Positions 1-7,129 of a stretch of 64,000 nt of DNA are shown piece after piece; the stretch's first letter is position 1; the number at the start of each line of letters is the position of its first letter. The position numbers were made by a program, and so were the translations under genes. A model generated the notes under the pieces. It did no database searches. It worked only from the letters and a program-made list of their open reading frames with translations, and was not told where the DNA came from. The stretch is from Sulfurovum lithotrophicum (GTDB taxonomy: Bacteria > Campylobacterota > Campylobacteria > Campylobacterales > Sulfurovaceae), in the NCBI RefSeq assembly GCF_000987835.1, contig NZ_CP011308.1:62001-126000 (forward strand). Reading direction: 5' to 3'.

Positions 1-75
1 CCCGCCCGGTCCCGGGTTGCCGAGGCTCGAACCGTCAGAGTAGAGAGTAATCTGTTTTCGGGCTTGCTTTTGCAA
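1..75 (-). CDS. rnhA: ribonuclease HI, N-terminal fragment
   Basis: The gene is cut by the left window edge, so only its first 25 codons are present. They read DGSSLGNPGPGG at the end, the hallmark N-terminal strand and turn of RNase HI (the Asp is the first catalytic metal ligand). RNase HI removes RNA from RNA-DNA hybrids in the cytoplasm. The preferred start is a TTG at 75 because a GAGGA Shine-Dalgarno stretch lies just upstream and the frame is closed by a TAA shortly before. The start lies inside the end of the TPR gene in another frame (41-base overlap), which suggests translational coupling. Family certain; exact start less so. Confidence 0.85.
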   Translation of the reverse strand, partial: MQKQARKQITLYSDGSSLGNPGPGG

Positions 76-1078
76 TCTTTTCCTCCACTTCCACAGAGTT
101 TATCGCCATACAGTTTGGACATCTTTTGAACGATACGGGGAAGCTCTGTTTACATTTTTTGCAGAGATAGGAGAAAAGAAGGTCCCCCTCCTCAAATCCG
201 TTCTCTCTTGCCGTTGCCAGCATATCCACTGCGAAGATACCGCTATGGAGCAAGGGCTTCTGCAGATATCCTTTGGCGTAGTAGAGAGTACTGAGCCTCT
301 CATCGGATGTGATTATATCCAAATCGACTTGTGAATTCGGTAAGAACCAAAGGATGTCTATCGTCTCCTTGATCCGTTCAGGATCGATGATCTTCCAGGC
401 TTCGGTCGTGTCAAGTTTCAGGAGAGTATCTACGATCTGACGGTAGAGTTTTGGCTCCTCAGCAAGGATCTTTTTCAGCGCTGCTACCTTCTCGTCGGTA
501 CCGAGCATCTTGTTAGACGTCAGTGCGGAAAGTTCAAGAAATTTGCTGAGCGTATGCGTATCTTTCCCCAGGGTATTGAGTGGCTCGATGATCTCCTGTG
601 CCTTGTCGTATTTGTGCATCATTTCATAGACAACCCCGAGTTCGTAAAGCACTTTGGTGTTGCGGGGACGTTTGCGGAGTATTTCCGTATAGATCGACCT
701 GGCGCGCTCGAGGAAACCGGCATGCAGGTAAGTATTCCCCAGTCTCTCCATCAGTTCCATTTTGGTAAAGTCATCGTCGATATGCCTCGTGACGTAGAGA
801 TAGATGCTGATCGCCTTGTGGTATTCACCCGAATTTTCAAAGGCTTTGGCAAGAAGCGTAAGCGGCTTGAGCATATGTCCCTCGAAAGGCATATCGTCCG
901 TATCGAGAGCACATTCGGAACTGTCGAACTTGTCAAGGAATTTCAGGAGGTTCCCCTCCTCCTTCTGCTGCTTGTAGAGCCCCCAGGCATAGGTGACAAC
1001 AGAGATGATCAGTGCGATGACAATGATTAGCAGAATGCTGAACAGCGGATCGTTGTATGCCGGCAATATCGTTTCCAA
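35..1078 (-). CDS. membrane-anchored TPR protein with C-terminal zinc ribbon (LapB-like)
   Basis: A 347-residue protein with one N-terminal membrane segment (about residues 12-32), a central array of tetratricopeptide repeats (about 70-250) and a C-terminal zinc ribbon with Cys306, Cys309, Cys320 and Cys323. This order of parts matches LapB/YciM of Gram-negative bacteria, an inner-membrane protein whose TPRs and rubredoxin-like ribbon help control LPS synthesis. Whether this protein does the same here is inference from architecture. It is transcribed divergently from dnaG and overlaps the start of rnhA. A purine-rich AAAGGAA precedes the ATG. Confidence 0.75.
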   Translation of the reverse strand: METILPAYNDPLFSILLIIVIALIISVVTYAWGLYKQQKEEGNLLKFLDKFDSSECALDTDDMPFEGHMLKPLTLLAKAFENSGEYHKAISIYLYVTRHIDDDFTKMELMERLGNTYLHAGFLERARSIYTEILRKRPRNTKVLYELGVVYEMMHKYDKAQEIIEPLNTLGKDTHTLSKFLELSALTSNKMLGTDEKVAALKKILAEEPKLYRQIVDTLLKLDTTEAWKIIDPERIKETIDILWFLPNSQVDLDIITSDERLSTLYYAKGYLQKPLLHSGIFAVDMLATARENGFEEGDLLFSYLCKKCKQSFPVSFKRCPNCMAINSVEVEEKIAKASPKTDYSLL

Positions 1079-1123
1079 GAAGTTCCTTTAGCCTGTTTAG
1101 TCCTTGGATTATATCAAATTAGA

Positions 1124-1129
1124 TATAAT
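1124..1129 (+). promoter_or_regulatory. -10 element for dnaG
   Basis: A perfect TATAAT lies in an AT-rich stretch 73 bases before the dnaG start, in the divergent gap between the TPR gene and dnaG. No clear -35 is seen, as is usual for sigma-70 promoters in this phylum. Confidence 0.5.
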
Positions 1130-1202
1130 ACCACTATGATAGATAACGCTTACCTTTTTTTCCTCTCACTGAAGCTTCGTCCTTGGCAAGAATGGATGCA
1201 TT

Positions 1203-2855
1203 ATGATCGATAATGCCTCCATAGAATCCCTCAAGAACAGTATCGATATCGTTGATGTGATAGGGAACTTCATTGAATTGAAAAAAGCCGGGGCTAACTA
1301 TAAAGCGAACTGCCCTTTTCATGGTGAGAAGACCCCCTCTTTTGTCGTGAGCCCCAGCAAGCAGATATACCACTGTTTTGGCTGCGGCGTAGGCGGAGAC
1401 AGCATCAAGTTCGTGATGGAACTGGAGAAGCTTTCCTACCCCGAAGCAATCGAAAAACTGGCATCGATGTACAATTTTTCGCTCAACTATACCAAGGGGT
1501 CTTCGGACTACTCCGATGCCAAACGAGTACTCGAGACCATACAGGCCTGGTATGTCAAGAATCTGGAAAACAACCCCACGGCTAAACAATATCTTCTCGA
1601 CAGGGGGATCGCACAGAGTTCCATAGAGCGTTTCGGTATCGGGTATGTCCCCGACGGCAACTCCGTGATCCATTTTCTAAACTCTGCACTGTTGCCGCTT
1701 CCCAAAGCGGTGGAAGCGGGCATTCTGGCACAGGGTGAGGGCGGAAGGTATTATGCGCGTCTGGTGGAACGTATCACTTTTCCCATATACTCTACCAGCG
1801 GCGGGGCTGTCGGTTTTGGAGGACGTACTATTACCAACCATCCGGCAAAGTATATCAATTCACCGCAGACCAAACTCTTCAACAAATCCAGACTGCTTTA
1901 CGGCTACGACCTGGCAAAAGAGAGCATTTACAAAAATAAAAAGCTGATCGTCTGTGAGGGCTACCTCGATGTCGTGATGTTCCATCAGGCAGGTTTTACC
2001 GAAGCCGTCGCTACTCTGGGTACGGCACTGACGGCAGAGCACCTGCCTCTGCTCAGAAAAGGTGATCCCAAAGTTATTCTTGCGTATGACGGAGACAAGG
2101 CAGGAGTAGCTGCAGCATTGAAGGCAGCACAGATGCTGAGTGTTTCGGGCTTTGACGGTGGTGTGGTTCTTTTTCCCGACGGGCAGGACCCGGCCGATCT
2201 CATCGCCAAAGGGCAGAGCGAAGCGGTCGCCAAACTGCTGCGTGAAGCCAAGCCGCTCATTCCTTTTGTATTGGAACAGACCATCTATGCCTACAACCTG
2301 CACGATCCTCGTGCAAAAGAGGCGGCATTCGGGGCTGCCAAACAGTTCCTTGATGGCTTGAGCCAGATCATAAAGGATGCCTACATTCCTATGACAGCGA
2401 CACTGTTGGGGGTTTCTCCTGCACTGTTCGGAAAGCAGACACAGCCAAACCGCGCCAAAGAGAGTTTTTCTCAAAAAAGAGATGACGTGGCACAGTTGAG
2501 CATACTGAAAACACTGCTGGAAAAACCCGAACTGATCGATTCGGTACTCGATGTCATCGATGTCAATATGTTCGGCGGTTATGCCGCCATGTTCTCGGCA
2601 CTGATCAGCGGGGAGAAGGAGCATCCGCATTTGATGGGACTGGCCGTAGACGATACCTTCCAGATAATGGACGAAGCAGAACTTCAGGGGGTGCTACGGA
2701 ACTTTTTGATCAAGCACTACGATATGAAACTCAAAAATATCGTGGCAGACCAGACCATACCTTTTGAGAAGAAGAGTTTTTTGATACGTAAAATAAAAAC
2801 TGATATAATCCCACGACTCAAGCGTGGAGAACTGGTCGCATTTGAAGGCAATTAA
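1203..2855 (+). CDS. dnaG: DNA primase
   Basis: DnaG makes RNA primers for chromosome replication. Length 550 is normal for the family. The CHC2 zinc finger is intact (Cys37, His40, Cys58, Cys61, within CPFHGEKTPSF and HCFGCG). The catalytic core (about 130-240) is followed by the TOPRIM domain with Glu252 in CEGYLDVV and Asp296/Asp298 in YDGDKAG. The C-terminal part (about 420-550) would be the helicase-interaction domain. The gene has its own apparent promoter and is monocistronic or followed by the parvulin gene 80 bases on. Confidence 0.97.
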   Translation: MIDNASIESLKNSIDIVDVIGNFIELKKAGANYKANCPFHGEKTPSFVVSPSKQIYHCFGCGVGGDSIKFVMELEKLSYPEAIEKLASMYNFSLNYTKGSSDYSDAKRVLETIQAWYVKNLENNPTAKQYLLDRGIAQSSIERFGIGYVPDGNSVIHFLNSALLPLPKAVEAGILAQGEGGRYYARLVERITFPIYSTSGGAVGFGGRTITNHPAKYINSPQTKLFNKSRLLYGYDLAKESIYKNKKLIVCEGYLDVVMFHQAGFTEAVATLGTALTAEHLPLLRKGDPKVILAYDGDKAGVAAALKAAQMLSVSGFDGGVVLFPDGQDPADLIAKGQSEAVAKLLREAKPLIPFVLEQTIYAYNLHDPRAKEAAFGAAKQFLDGLSQIIKDAYIPMTATLLGVSPALFGKQTQPNRAKESFSQKRDDVAQLSILKTLLEKPELIDSVLDVIDVNMFGGYAAMFSALISGEKEHPHLMGLAVDDTFQIMDEAELQGVLRNFLIKHYDMKLKNIVADQTIPFEKKSFLIRKIKTDIIPRLKRGELVAFEGN

Positions 2856-2935
2856 AGTGATTTGTCAAATTACGCTTTGACTCAAAGCATTATTGTCATA
2901 CTATTTCAACTTAACTATATTCCAAAGGAAAAACA

Positions 2936-3217
2936 ATGGCAACAGCAAGTGCAAGACATATTCTGGTAAACGACGAAGCGTTCTGTAAAGAACTCAAAGA
3001 GAAGATCAACTCAGGTGAGACCACATTCGAAGCAGCAGCGAAAGAGTTCTCTACCTGTCCATCAGGTGCAAGAGGCGGTGAACTCGGTACCTTCTCGCAA
3101 GGACAGATGGTGCCGGAATTCGACAAAGTGGTTTTCAACGATGAAGTTGGTGTGGTACACGGCCCGGTTAAGACACAGTTTGGCTATCACCTGCTTGAAA
3201 TTACAGAACGTTCATAA
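2936..3217 (+). CDS. peptidyl-prolyl cis-trans isomerase, parvulin (PpiC type)
   Basis: A 93-residue single-domain parvulin that would catalyse proline cis-trans isomerisation. The family signature is clear: ARHILV at the start, the CPSGARGGELGTFSQGQMV segment, and FGYHLLEI near the end. There is no signal peptide, so it is cytoplasmic like E. coli PpiC (also about 93 residues) rather than a periplasmic SurA or PpiD. An AAGGAAAAAC ribosome-binding stretch precedes the ATG. A hairpin follows directly downstream, so it is likely transcribed alone. Confidence 0.92.
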   Translation: MATASARHILVNDEAFCKELKEKINSGETTFEAAAKEFSTCPSGARGGELGTFSQGQMVPEFDKVVFNDEVGVVHGPVKTQFGYHLLEITERS

Positions 3218-3222
3218 ATTAT

Positions 3223-3254
3223 CATAAGATGGGTAATGTTTTATCCATCTTATG
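3223..3254 (+). terminator. hairpin after the parvulin gene
   Basis: Perfect 10-bp stem CATAAGATGG / CCATCTTATG with a 12-base loop, starting 6 bases after the stop codon. The following bases are AT-rich but not a clean T-run. The right arm runs into a TAAAAT at 3256-3261 that may be the -10 of the tRNA-Ala gene. Confidence 0.5.
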
Positions 3255-3279
3255 CTAAAATCCTTTTCACCTAATCTTT

Positions 3280-3355
3280 GGGGGCTTAGCTCAGCTGGGA
3301 GAGCGCTTCGCTGGCAGCGAAGAGGTCGTCGGTTCGATCCCGATAGTCTCCACCA
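3280..3355 (+). tRNA. tRNA-Ala (GGC anticodon)
   Basis: A 76-base cloverleaf with an encoded CCA end. The acceptor stem GGGGGCT pairs with AGTCTCC using two G-U pairs. The anticodon stem CTTCG/CGAAG encloses the loop CTGGCAG, giving anticodon GGC. The T-loop TTCGATC is standard. Its 3' end is repeated at 5939-5952, which marks it as a probable integration site. Confidence 0.97.
3342..3355 (+). repeat. putative attachment site, tRNA-proximal copy
   Basis: The last 14 bases of tRNA-Ala, GATAGTCTCCACCA, recur exactly at 5939-5952 in direct orientation. The 3' part of a tRNA gene is the usual target of tyrosine-recombinase integration, which leaves such direct repeats at both ends of an island. 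Confidence 0.6.
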
Positions 3356-3441
3356 ATCTACAATCTAATATCATCAATATATACTACATAATCCCCTTAT
3401 ATACGACGTTTAAAGCATTATTATAGTCTACTTAGTTTAAT

Positions 3442-3639
3442 ATGTATGGTAGTAATCTAAGCTTAAATAGTAGTAATATGAGTAGTGATGAGGTTTCTTT
3501 ACAAGATGGAGTTTATACGACTGATGATCACAAAATACGAACCAAAGATAAGGAGGGTAATTTTTTCTATGAAGATGGAAGAGTATTTTATGATGCTTCA
3601 GATGAAAACATTGGCTTGATAAGCAGAAAGTATGTGTAG
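3442..3639 (+). CDS. small hypothetical protein
   Basis: A 65-residue polar, acidic protein with no signal peptide or membrane segment. It contains a possible internal repeat around a GVYTTDDHK stretch and a DGRVFYD stretch. I do not recognise it. No good ribosome-binding site precedes the ATG, and the opposite strand is also open here, so it may not be translated. In its favour, it fits as the only other reading frame on the AT-rich islet. Confidence 0.35.
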   Translation: MYGSNLSLNSSNMSSDEVSLQDGVYTTDDHKIRTKDKEGNFFYEDGRVFYDASDENIGLISRKYV

Positions 3640-3730
3640 TTAATATAATCAATTTAACTTTTAAAAGGAAGCAGCAAAAAATATATTTAGTACCATTAGT
3701 AATACCACCATAATTTATTCAAAATGATTG

Positions 3731-3736
3731 TATAAT
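3731..3736 (+). promoter_or_regulatory. -10 element for the Sel1/protease gene
   Basis: Perfect TATAAT 33 bases before the start codon at 3769, in strongly AT-rich DNA. It suggests the islet gene has its own promoter. Confidence 0.45.
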
Positions 3737-3768
3737 TTAATCATGCTAATAAATTAATTGGATTAAAA

Positions 3769-5772
3769 ATGAAAAAAATAATACTATTACTATTGATAAT
3801 GCTTAGCGTACTATTCTCAAATACCCCTAATGCCTGTGATGTTTTGGCAGCTAATCCAAAGGATAAGTCAAATCCTACTGGTGTTATTGGTGTTAATTTT
3901 GAAAAGATTGATGTAGTTAAAGCAAGAAAAGCCTGTACTCAAGCGGTTAAAGATTTCCCTAATGAACCGAGATATAGCTATCAGTTAGGTAGAGTGTACC
4001 ATAAGATGAAAGAGTACAAAAAAGCTTTTGAATGGTACAAAAGGTCAGCTGAGCAAAATAATACTCTCTCACAGTACGAACTTATACGTATGTATCATAA
4101 GGGTGTAGGTACTAAAAAGAATCAAAAAGAATCTCTAAAATGGTTGATGGTTGCTGCCAAACAAGGTTCTTCAGTAGCCCAGGGTGCATTAGGAATGATA
4201 TATAGAGATGGCGATAAAGGACTTAAACAGGATTATAAAAAAGCAATATATTGGTATAAGAAATCAGCCGAGCAAAATGTATCTCAAGCACAAAATGATT
4301 TAGGCGAAATGTACTACTATGGAGAAGGTGTTGAAAAAGATTACAAAAAAGCATTCAAATGGTATATGAAAGCTGCAAAGCAAAATAATCCTCAAGCACA
4401 AAATGATTTAGGCGAAATGTACTACTATGGAGAAGGTGTGGAAAAAGATTACAAAAAAGCATTCAAATGGTATATGAAAGCTGCAAAGCAAGGAAATACT
4501 TATGCTCAAGCACATCTTGGAGATATGTATTATTCTGGAGAAGGTGTTGAAAAAGATTACAAAGAAGCCTTCAAGTGGTATATGAAAGCTGCAAAGCAAG
4601 GAAATGCTTATACTCAAGCACATCTTGGATATATGTACTACTATGGAGAAGGTGTTGAAAAAGATTACAAAAAAGCATTCAAATGGTATATGAAAGCTGC
4701 AAAGAAAGGAAATGCTTATGCTCAAGGTCAAGTAGGACAAATGTATATTTTTGATAAGGCAGTTAAAAAAGACGAAAAAGAAGCTTTTAAGTGGGCCATG
4801 AAAGGAGCTAAACAAGGGGATGCTGATGCTCAGTATATACTTGGGGCTATGTATATAAATGGAACAGGAACCAAAAGAAACTATAAGAAAGCCTTTCAAT
4901 GGCGTATAAAAGCAGCTAAGCAAAATTATGTTGCAGCTCAACTTTTTATTGCAATTATGTATGAACAGGGTCATGGTGTTAAAAGAAATTATATAAAGGC
5001 TTATGCTTGGTACAATATTGCTGCAACTAACAATAAAATGGGTATTGGTAAAGAATCTATGAATAAACTTGAAACAAAAATGACTCCTCAACAAATTGCC
5101 ATTGCCCAAAGCTATGATCCACTTAAAGAGGATAAAGAAATAGAAAATAAATTAGATGGGGAGAAAACGGAATCTTCACAAAGATATATAGGGACAGGTT
5201 TTTTCGTTGATAAATTTACAGTCCTAACAAATAATCATGTAGTTAAAAATTGTAAAGGTATCGAACTTATTAGAATGGGGTATAGGTCTACAGCTAAAAT
5301 AAAAGCAAAGGATTCTATCAATGACCTGGCAATACTTGAAGCAGATAAAGCAAATAGCAGTTTTCTGAATTTTAGAGCTGGCCAAGGTATTCGTATTGGT
5401 GACGATATTGTTGTGATCGGCTATCCTCTGGGATACCTTCTTGGTAGTGGGATTAAAGTAACAACAGGTAATGTGAGTGCATTGACTGGGTTAGTTAATG
5501 ATACAACTAATATGCAACTAACTGCTCCTGTGCAGCCTGGAAATAGTGGAGGAGCATTATTAGACAAAAGTGGCAATGTAGTAGGTGTTGTAGTTGCAAG
5601 ATTAAAGAGAGAACAGAATGTCAATTTGGCAATAAAATCTAATGTGGCTCAAATGTTCTTGGATATTAATAATATAAATTACGGTGTATCTATGTCCAAA
5701 GATAAAAAAGATGTAGCTGATATTGCAGATGAAGCAAAAGATGGTATTGTGAAGGTTATTTGTTATCAATAG
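3769..5772 (+). CDS. secreted Sel1-repeat protein with C-terminal trypsin-like serine protease domain
   Basis: A 667-residue protein. Residues 1-23 are a signal peptide. Residues about 65-430 form roughly ten Sel1-like repeats of 36 residues (pattern GxMYYYGEGVEKDYKKAFKW then YMKAAKQ). Four repeats between about 4310 and 4750 are almost identical in DNA, pointing to recent expansion. Residues about 470-640 are a DegP/S1C-type protease domain with an intact triad: His490 in TNNHVV, Asp519 in NDLAIL and Ser593 in PGNSGGA. There is no PDZ domain. Sel1 repeats usually bind other proteins, so a periplasmic protease with a built-in recruitment scaffold is a fair inference. Codon use is AT-rich compared with the flanks. 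Confidence 0.85.
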   Translation: MKKIILLLLIMLSVLFSNTPNACDVLAANPKDKSNPTGVIGVNFEKIDVVKARKACTQAVKDFPNEPRYSYQLGRVYHKMKEYKKAFEWYKRSAEQNNTLSQYELIRMYHKGVGTKKNQKESLKWLMVAAKQGSSVAQGALGMIYRDGDKGLKQDYKKAIYWYKKSAEQNVSQAQNDLGEMYYYGEGVEKDYKKAFKWYMKAAKQNNPQAQNDLGEMYYYGEGVEKDYKKAFKWYMKAAKQGNTYAQAHLGDMYYSGEGVEKDYKEAFKWYMKAAKQGNAYTQAHLGYMYYYGEGVEKDYKKAFKWYMKAAKKGNAYAQGQVGQMYIFDKAVKKDEKEAFKWAMKGAKQGDADAQYILGAMYINGTGTKRNYKKAFQWRIKAAKQNYVAAQLFIAIMYEQGHGVKRNYIKAYAWYNIAATNNKMGIGKESMNKLETKMTPQQIAIAQSYDPLKEDKEIENKLDGEKTESSQRYIGTGFFVDKFTVLTNNHVVKNCKGIELIRMGYRSTAKIKAKDSINDLAILEADKANSSFLNFRAGQGIRIGDDIVVIGYPLGYLLGSGIKVTTGNVSALTGLVNDTTNMQLTAPVQPGNSGGALLDKSGNVVGVVVARLKREQNVNLAIKSNVAQMFLDINNINYGVSMSKDKKDVADIADEAKDGIVKVICYQ

Positions 5773-6221
5773 AGATAAGCGTTAAATTATTATTTTATAA
5801 ATAGGTGTTACAGTTTTCACAATATAATCATTCTGAAGATTACAAAAATGCAATGCTACAAATAAAATAGTAGTCATTTAATATATAACTATTCATGAGC
5901 ATAGGAAAATACGTTACTTGTGGTAATAATTAGGTGGAGATAGTCTCCACCATCTCTTACTTATTAGATATGATATGTAATCAATGTTTTAAAAATTCTT
6001 TTATCTCCAGTTCATACAAAATATTTCTCCATAATTTTTTAACCGACCATGTAACCGGTAGTAGGATTATTCCTACATACATTCCAGAGTAAAAGAGCTA
6101 AACTAATAGTCTTAATATGAATGATATATAGGATTTTTAGCGGTTCTATATATGTGACCCATGGCTAAGATTGATTATGCCGGGATCAAATACATAATTG
6201 CGCTAAATTGAAGGAGCAATC
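5773..6221. other. gene-free AT-rich stretch
   Basis: About 450 bases with no convincing gene. It contains the second attachment-like repeat (5939-5952), which is also the right arm of a hairpin GGTGGAGA-TAG-TCTCCACC (5933-5951), and a 6-bp hairpin GTAGGA/TCCTAC at 6061-6076. The final part is the leader of the REC-GGDEF gene. I see no recognisable riboswitch. Confidence 0.6.
5939..5952 (+). repeat. putative attachment site, distal copy
   Basis: Exact 14-base copy of the tRNA-Ala 3' end (3342-3355) in the same orientation, followed by TCT; the tRNA copy is followed by ATCT. Most of it also serves as the right arm of a perfect 8-bp hairpin at 5933-5951, so it could instead belong to a terminator-like structure. 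Confidence 0.55.
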
Positions 6222-7109
6222 ATGGATGAAAAGCAGACTATCTTGGTCATAGATGATACGAAAGAGAATATACACATATTGATCGGTCTTTTAGGCGATA
6301 ATTACAATGTTATGGCTGCAAAAAGTGGGAAAGCTGCACTGGAGATCGTCAATGAAGAAGACATAGATTTGATCTTGCTGGATATCATGATGCCTGAAAT
6401 GGACGGGTATGAAGTATGTGAGATCTTAAAATCACAAATAGCTACAAAAGACATTCCCATACTTTTCATTACGGCAAAAACAGATGAAGACAGTATAGAA
6501 AAGGCATATGATGTCGGTGGTGTTGACTATGTTACCAAACCCTTTAAACCCAAAGAACTGCTTGCAAGGATACATACCCATCTGAAACTAAGTGAAACAC
6601 TACATATGTTAGAATACATGGCTACAAGAGACTCTATGACAGGCATTTATAACAGAAGAAAATTTTTTGAGCTGGGTGAAGTGCTTTTTAGACAAATAGA
6701 GAATCTGTTCGCAGTGATGATAGATATTGATAGGTTCAAAAATATCAATGACACCTACGGGCATCCCTTTGGAGATATTGTTATCAAAAGCCTGGCACAG
6801 ACAATCTCTAACCTCATACCCGATACAGCTGTTTTTGGAAGGTTGGGAGGGGAGGAGTTTATGATCCTTCTGGAAAATGGTTCACTCGATGAGATGAAAG
6901 AAAAAGCTGAGGAGATAAGGGTAGCCATAGAAAACCTGGAAAACATGTATGAGGGAAGTGTGGTTAAATTTACTGTCAGCAGCGGCATTGCACAAAAGTA
7001 CCCCTCTGACACAATAGATACATTTTTAAAAAGGGCAGATGAAGCACTTTATGATGCAAAGGAAACAGGGAGAAACAGGGTTTGTTTTAGAGGGGTCGTC
7101 CGTATATAA
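6222..7109 (+). CDS. response regulator with diguanylate cyclase (REC-GGDEF)
   Basis: A 295-residue two-domain protein that would make cyclic di-GMP when phosphorylated. The receiver domain (about 6-120) has the acidic pair in VIDDT, phospho-acceptor Asp54 in [14 protein letters not shown], and a Lys in VTKPF. The GGDEF domain (about 135-290) has GGEEF at residues 209-213, a catalytically competent variant. The RxxD inhibitory site usually found just before this motif is not seen, so product feedback may be absent. A strong AAGGAG precedes the ATG. The kinase gene follows after 20 bases and is probably its partner. Confidence 0.93.
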   Translation: MDEKQTILVIDDTKENIHILIGLLGDNYNVMAAKSGKAALEIVNEEDIDLILLDIMMPEMDGYEVCEILKSQIATKDIPILFITAKTDEDSIEKAYDVGGVDYVTKPFKPKELLARIHTHLKLSETLHMLEYMATRDSMTGIYNRRKFFELGEVLFRQIENLFAVMIDIDRFKNINDTYGHPFGDIVIKSLAQTISNLIPDTAVFGRLGGEEFMILLENGSLDEMKEKAEEIRVAIENLENMYEGSVVKFTVSSGIAQKYPSDTIDTFLKRADEALYDAKETGRNRVCFRGVVRI

Positions 7110-7129
7110 AAGAGGGAAAGAAAGATAAA

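Larger units (their letters stand above)
3356..5952. mobile_element. putative AT-rich islet inserted at tRNA-Ala
   Basis: About 2.6 kb between the tRNA-Ala 3' end and a 14-bp duplicate of that end. The DNA is visibly more AT-rich than the flanking housekeeping genes. It holds one small ORF and one Sel1-repeat/protease gene and no core gene. No integrase, transposase or phage gene is present, so if it is an integrated element it is a remnant or depends on an enzyme encoded elsewhere. The boundaries rest on the direct repeat. Confidence 0.5.

Noticed and set aside
1136-1216. Near-duplicate ATGATAGATAACGC / ATGATCGATAATGC as two alternative dnaG starts
   Set aside because: The upstream copy is not in an open frame leading into dnaG; only the ATG at 1203 gives the normal primase N-terminus.
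1860-2630. 256-codon open frame antisense to dnaG
   Set aside because: Shadow of a well-supported primase gene.
3437-3652. Minus-strand frame over the small islet ORF
   Set aside because: His/Tyr-rich composition typical of an AT-rich shadow; the plus-strand frame is slightly more plausible, though also weak.
4408-5109. Long open frame on the minus strand inside the Sel1-repeat gene
   Set aside because: It is the antisense of the repeats; its own protein is a periodic low-complexity shadow, while the plus strand has signal peptide, repeats and protease motifs.
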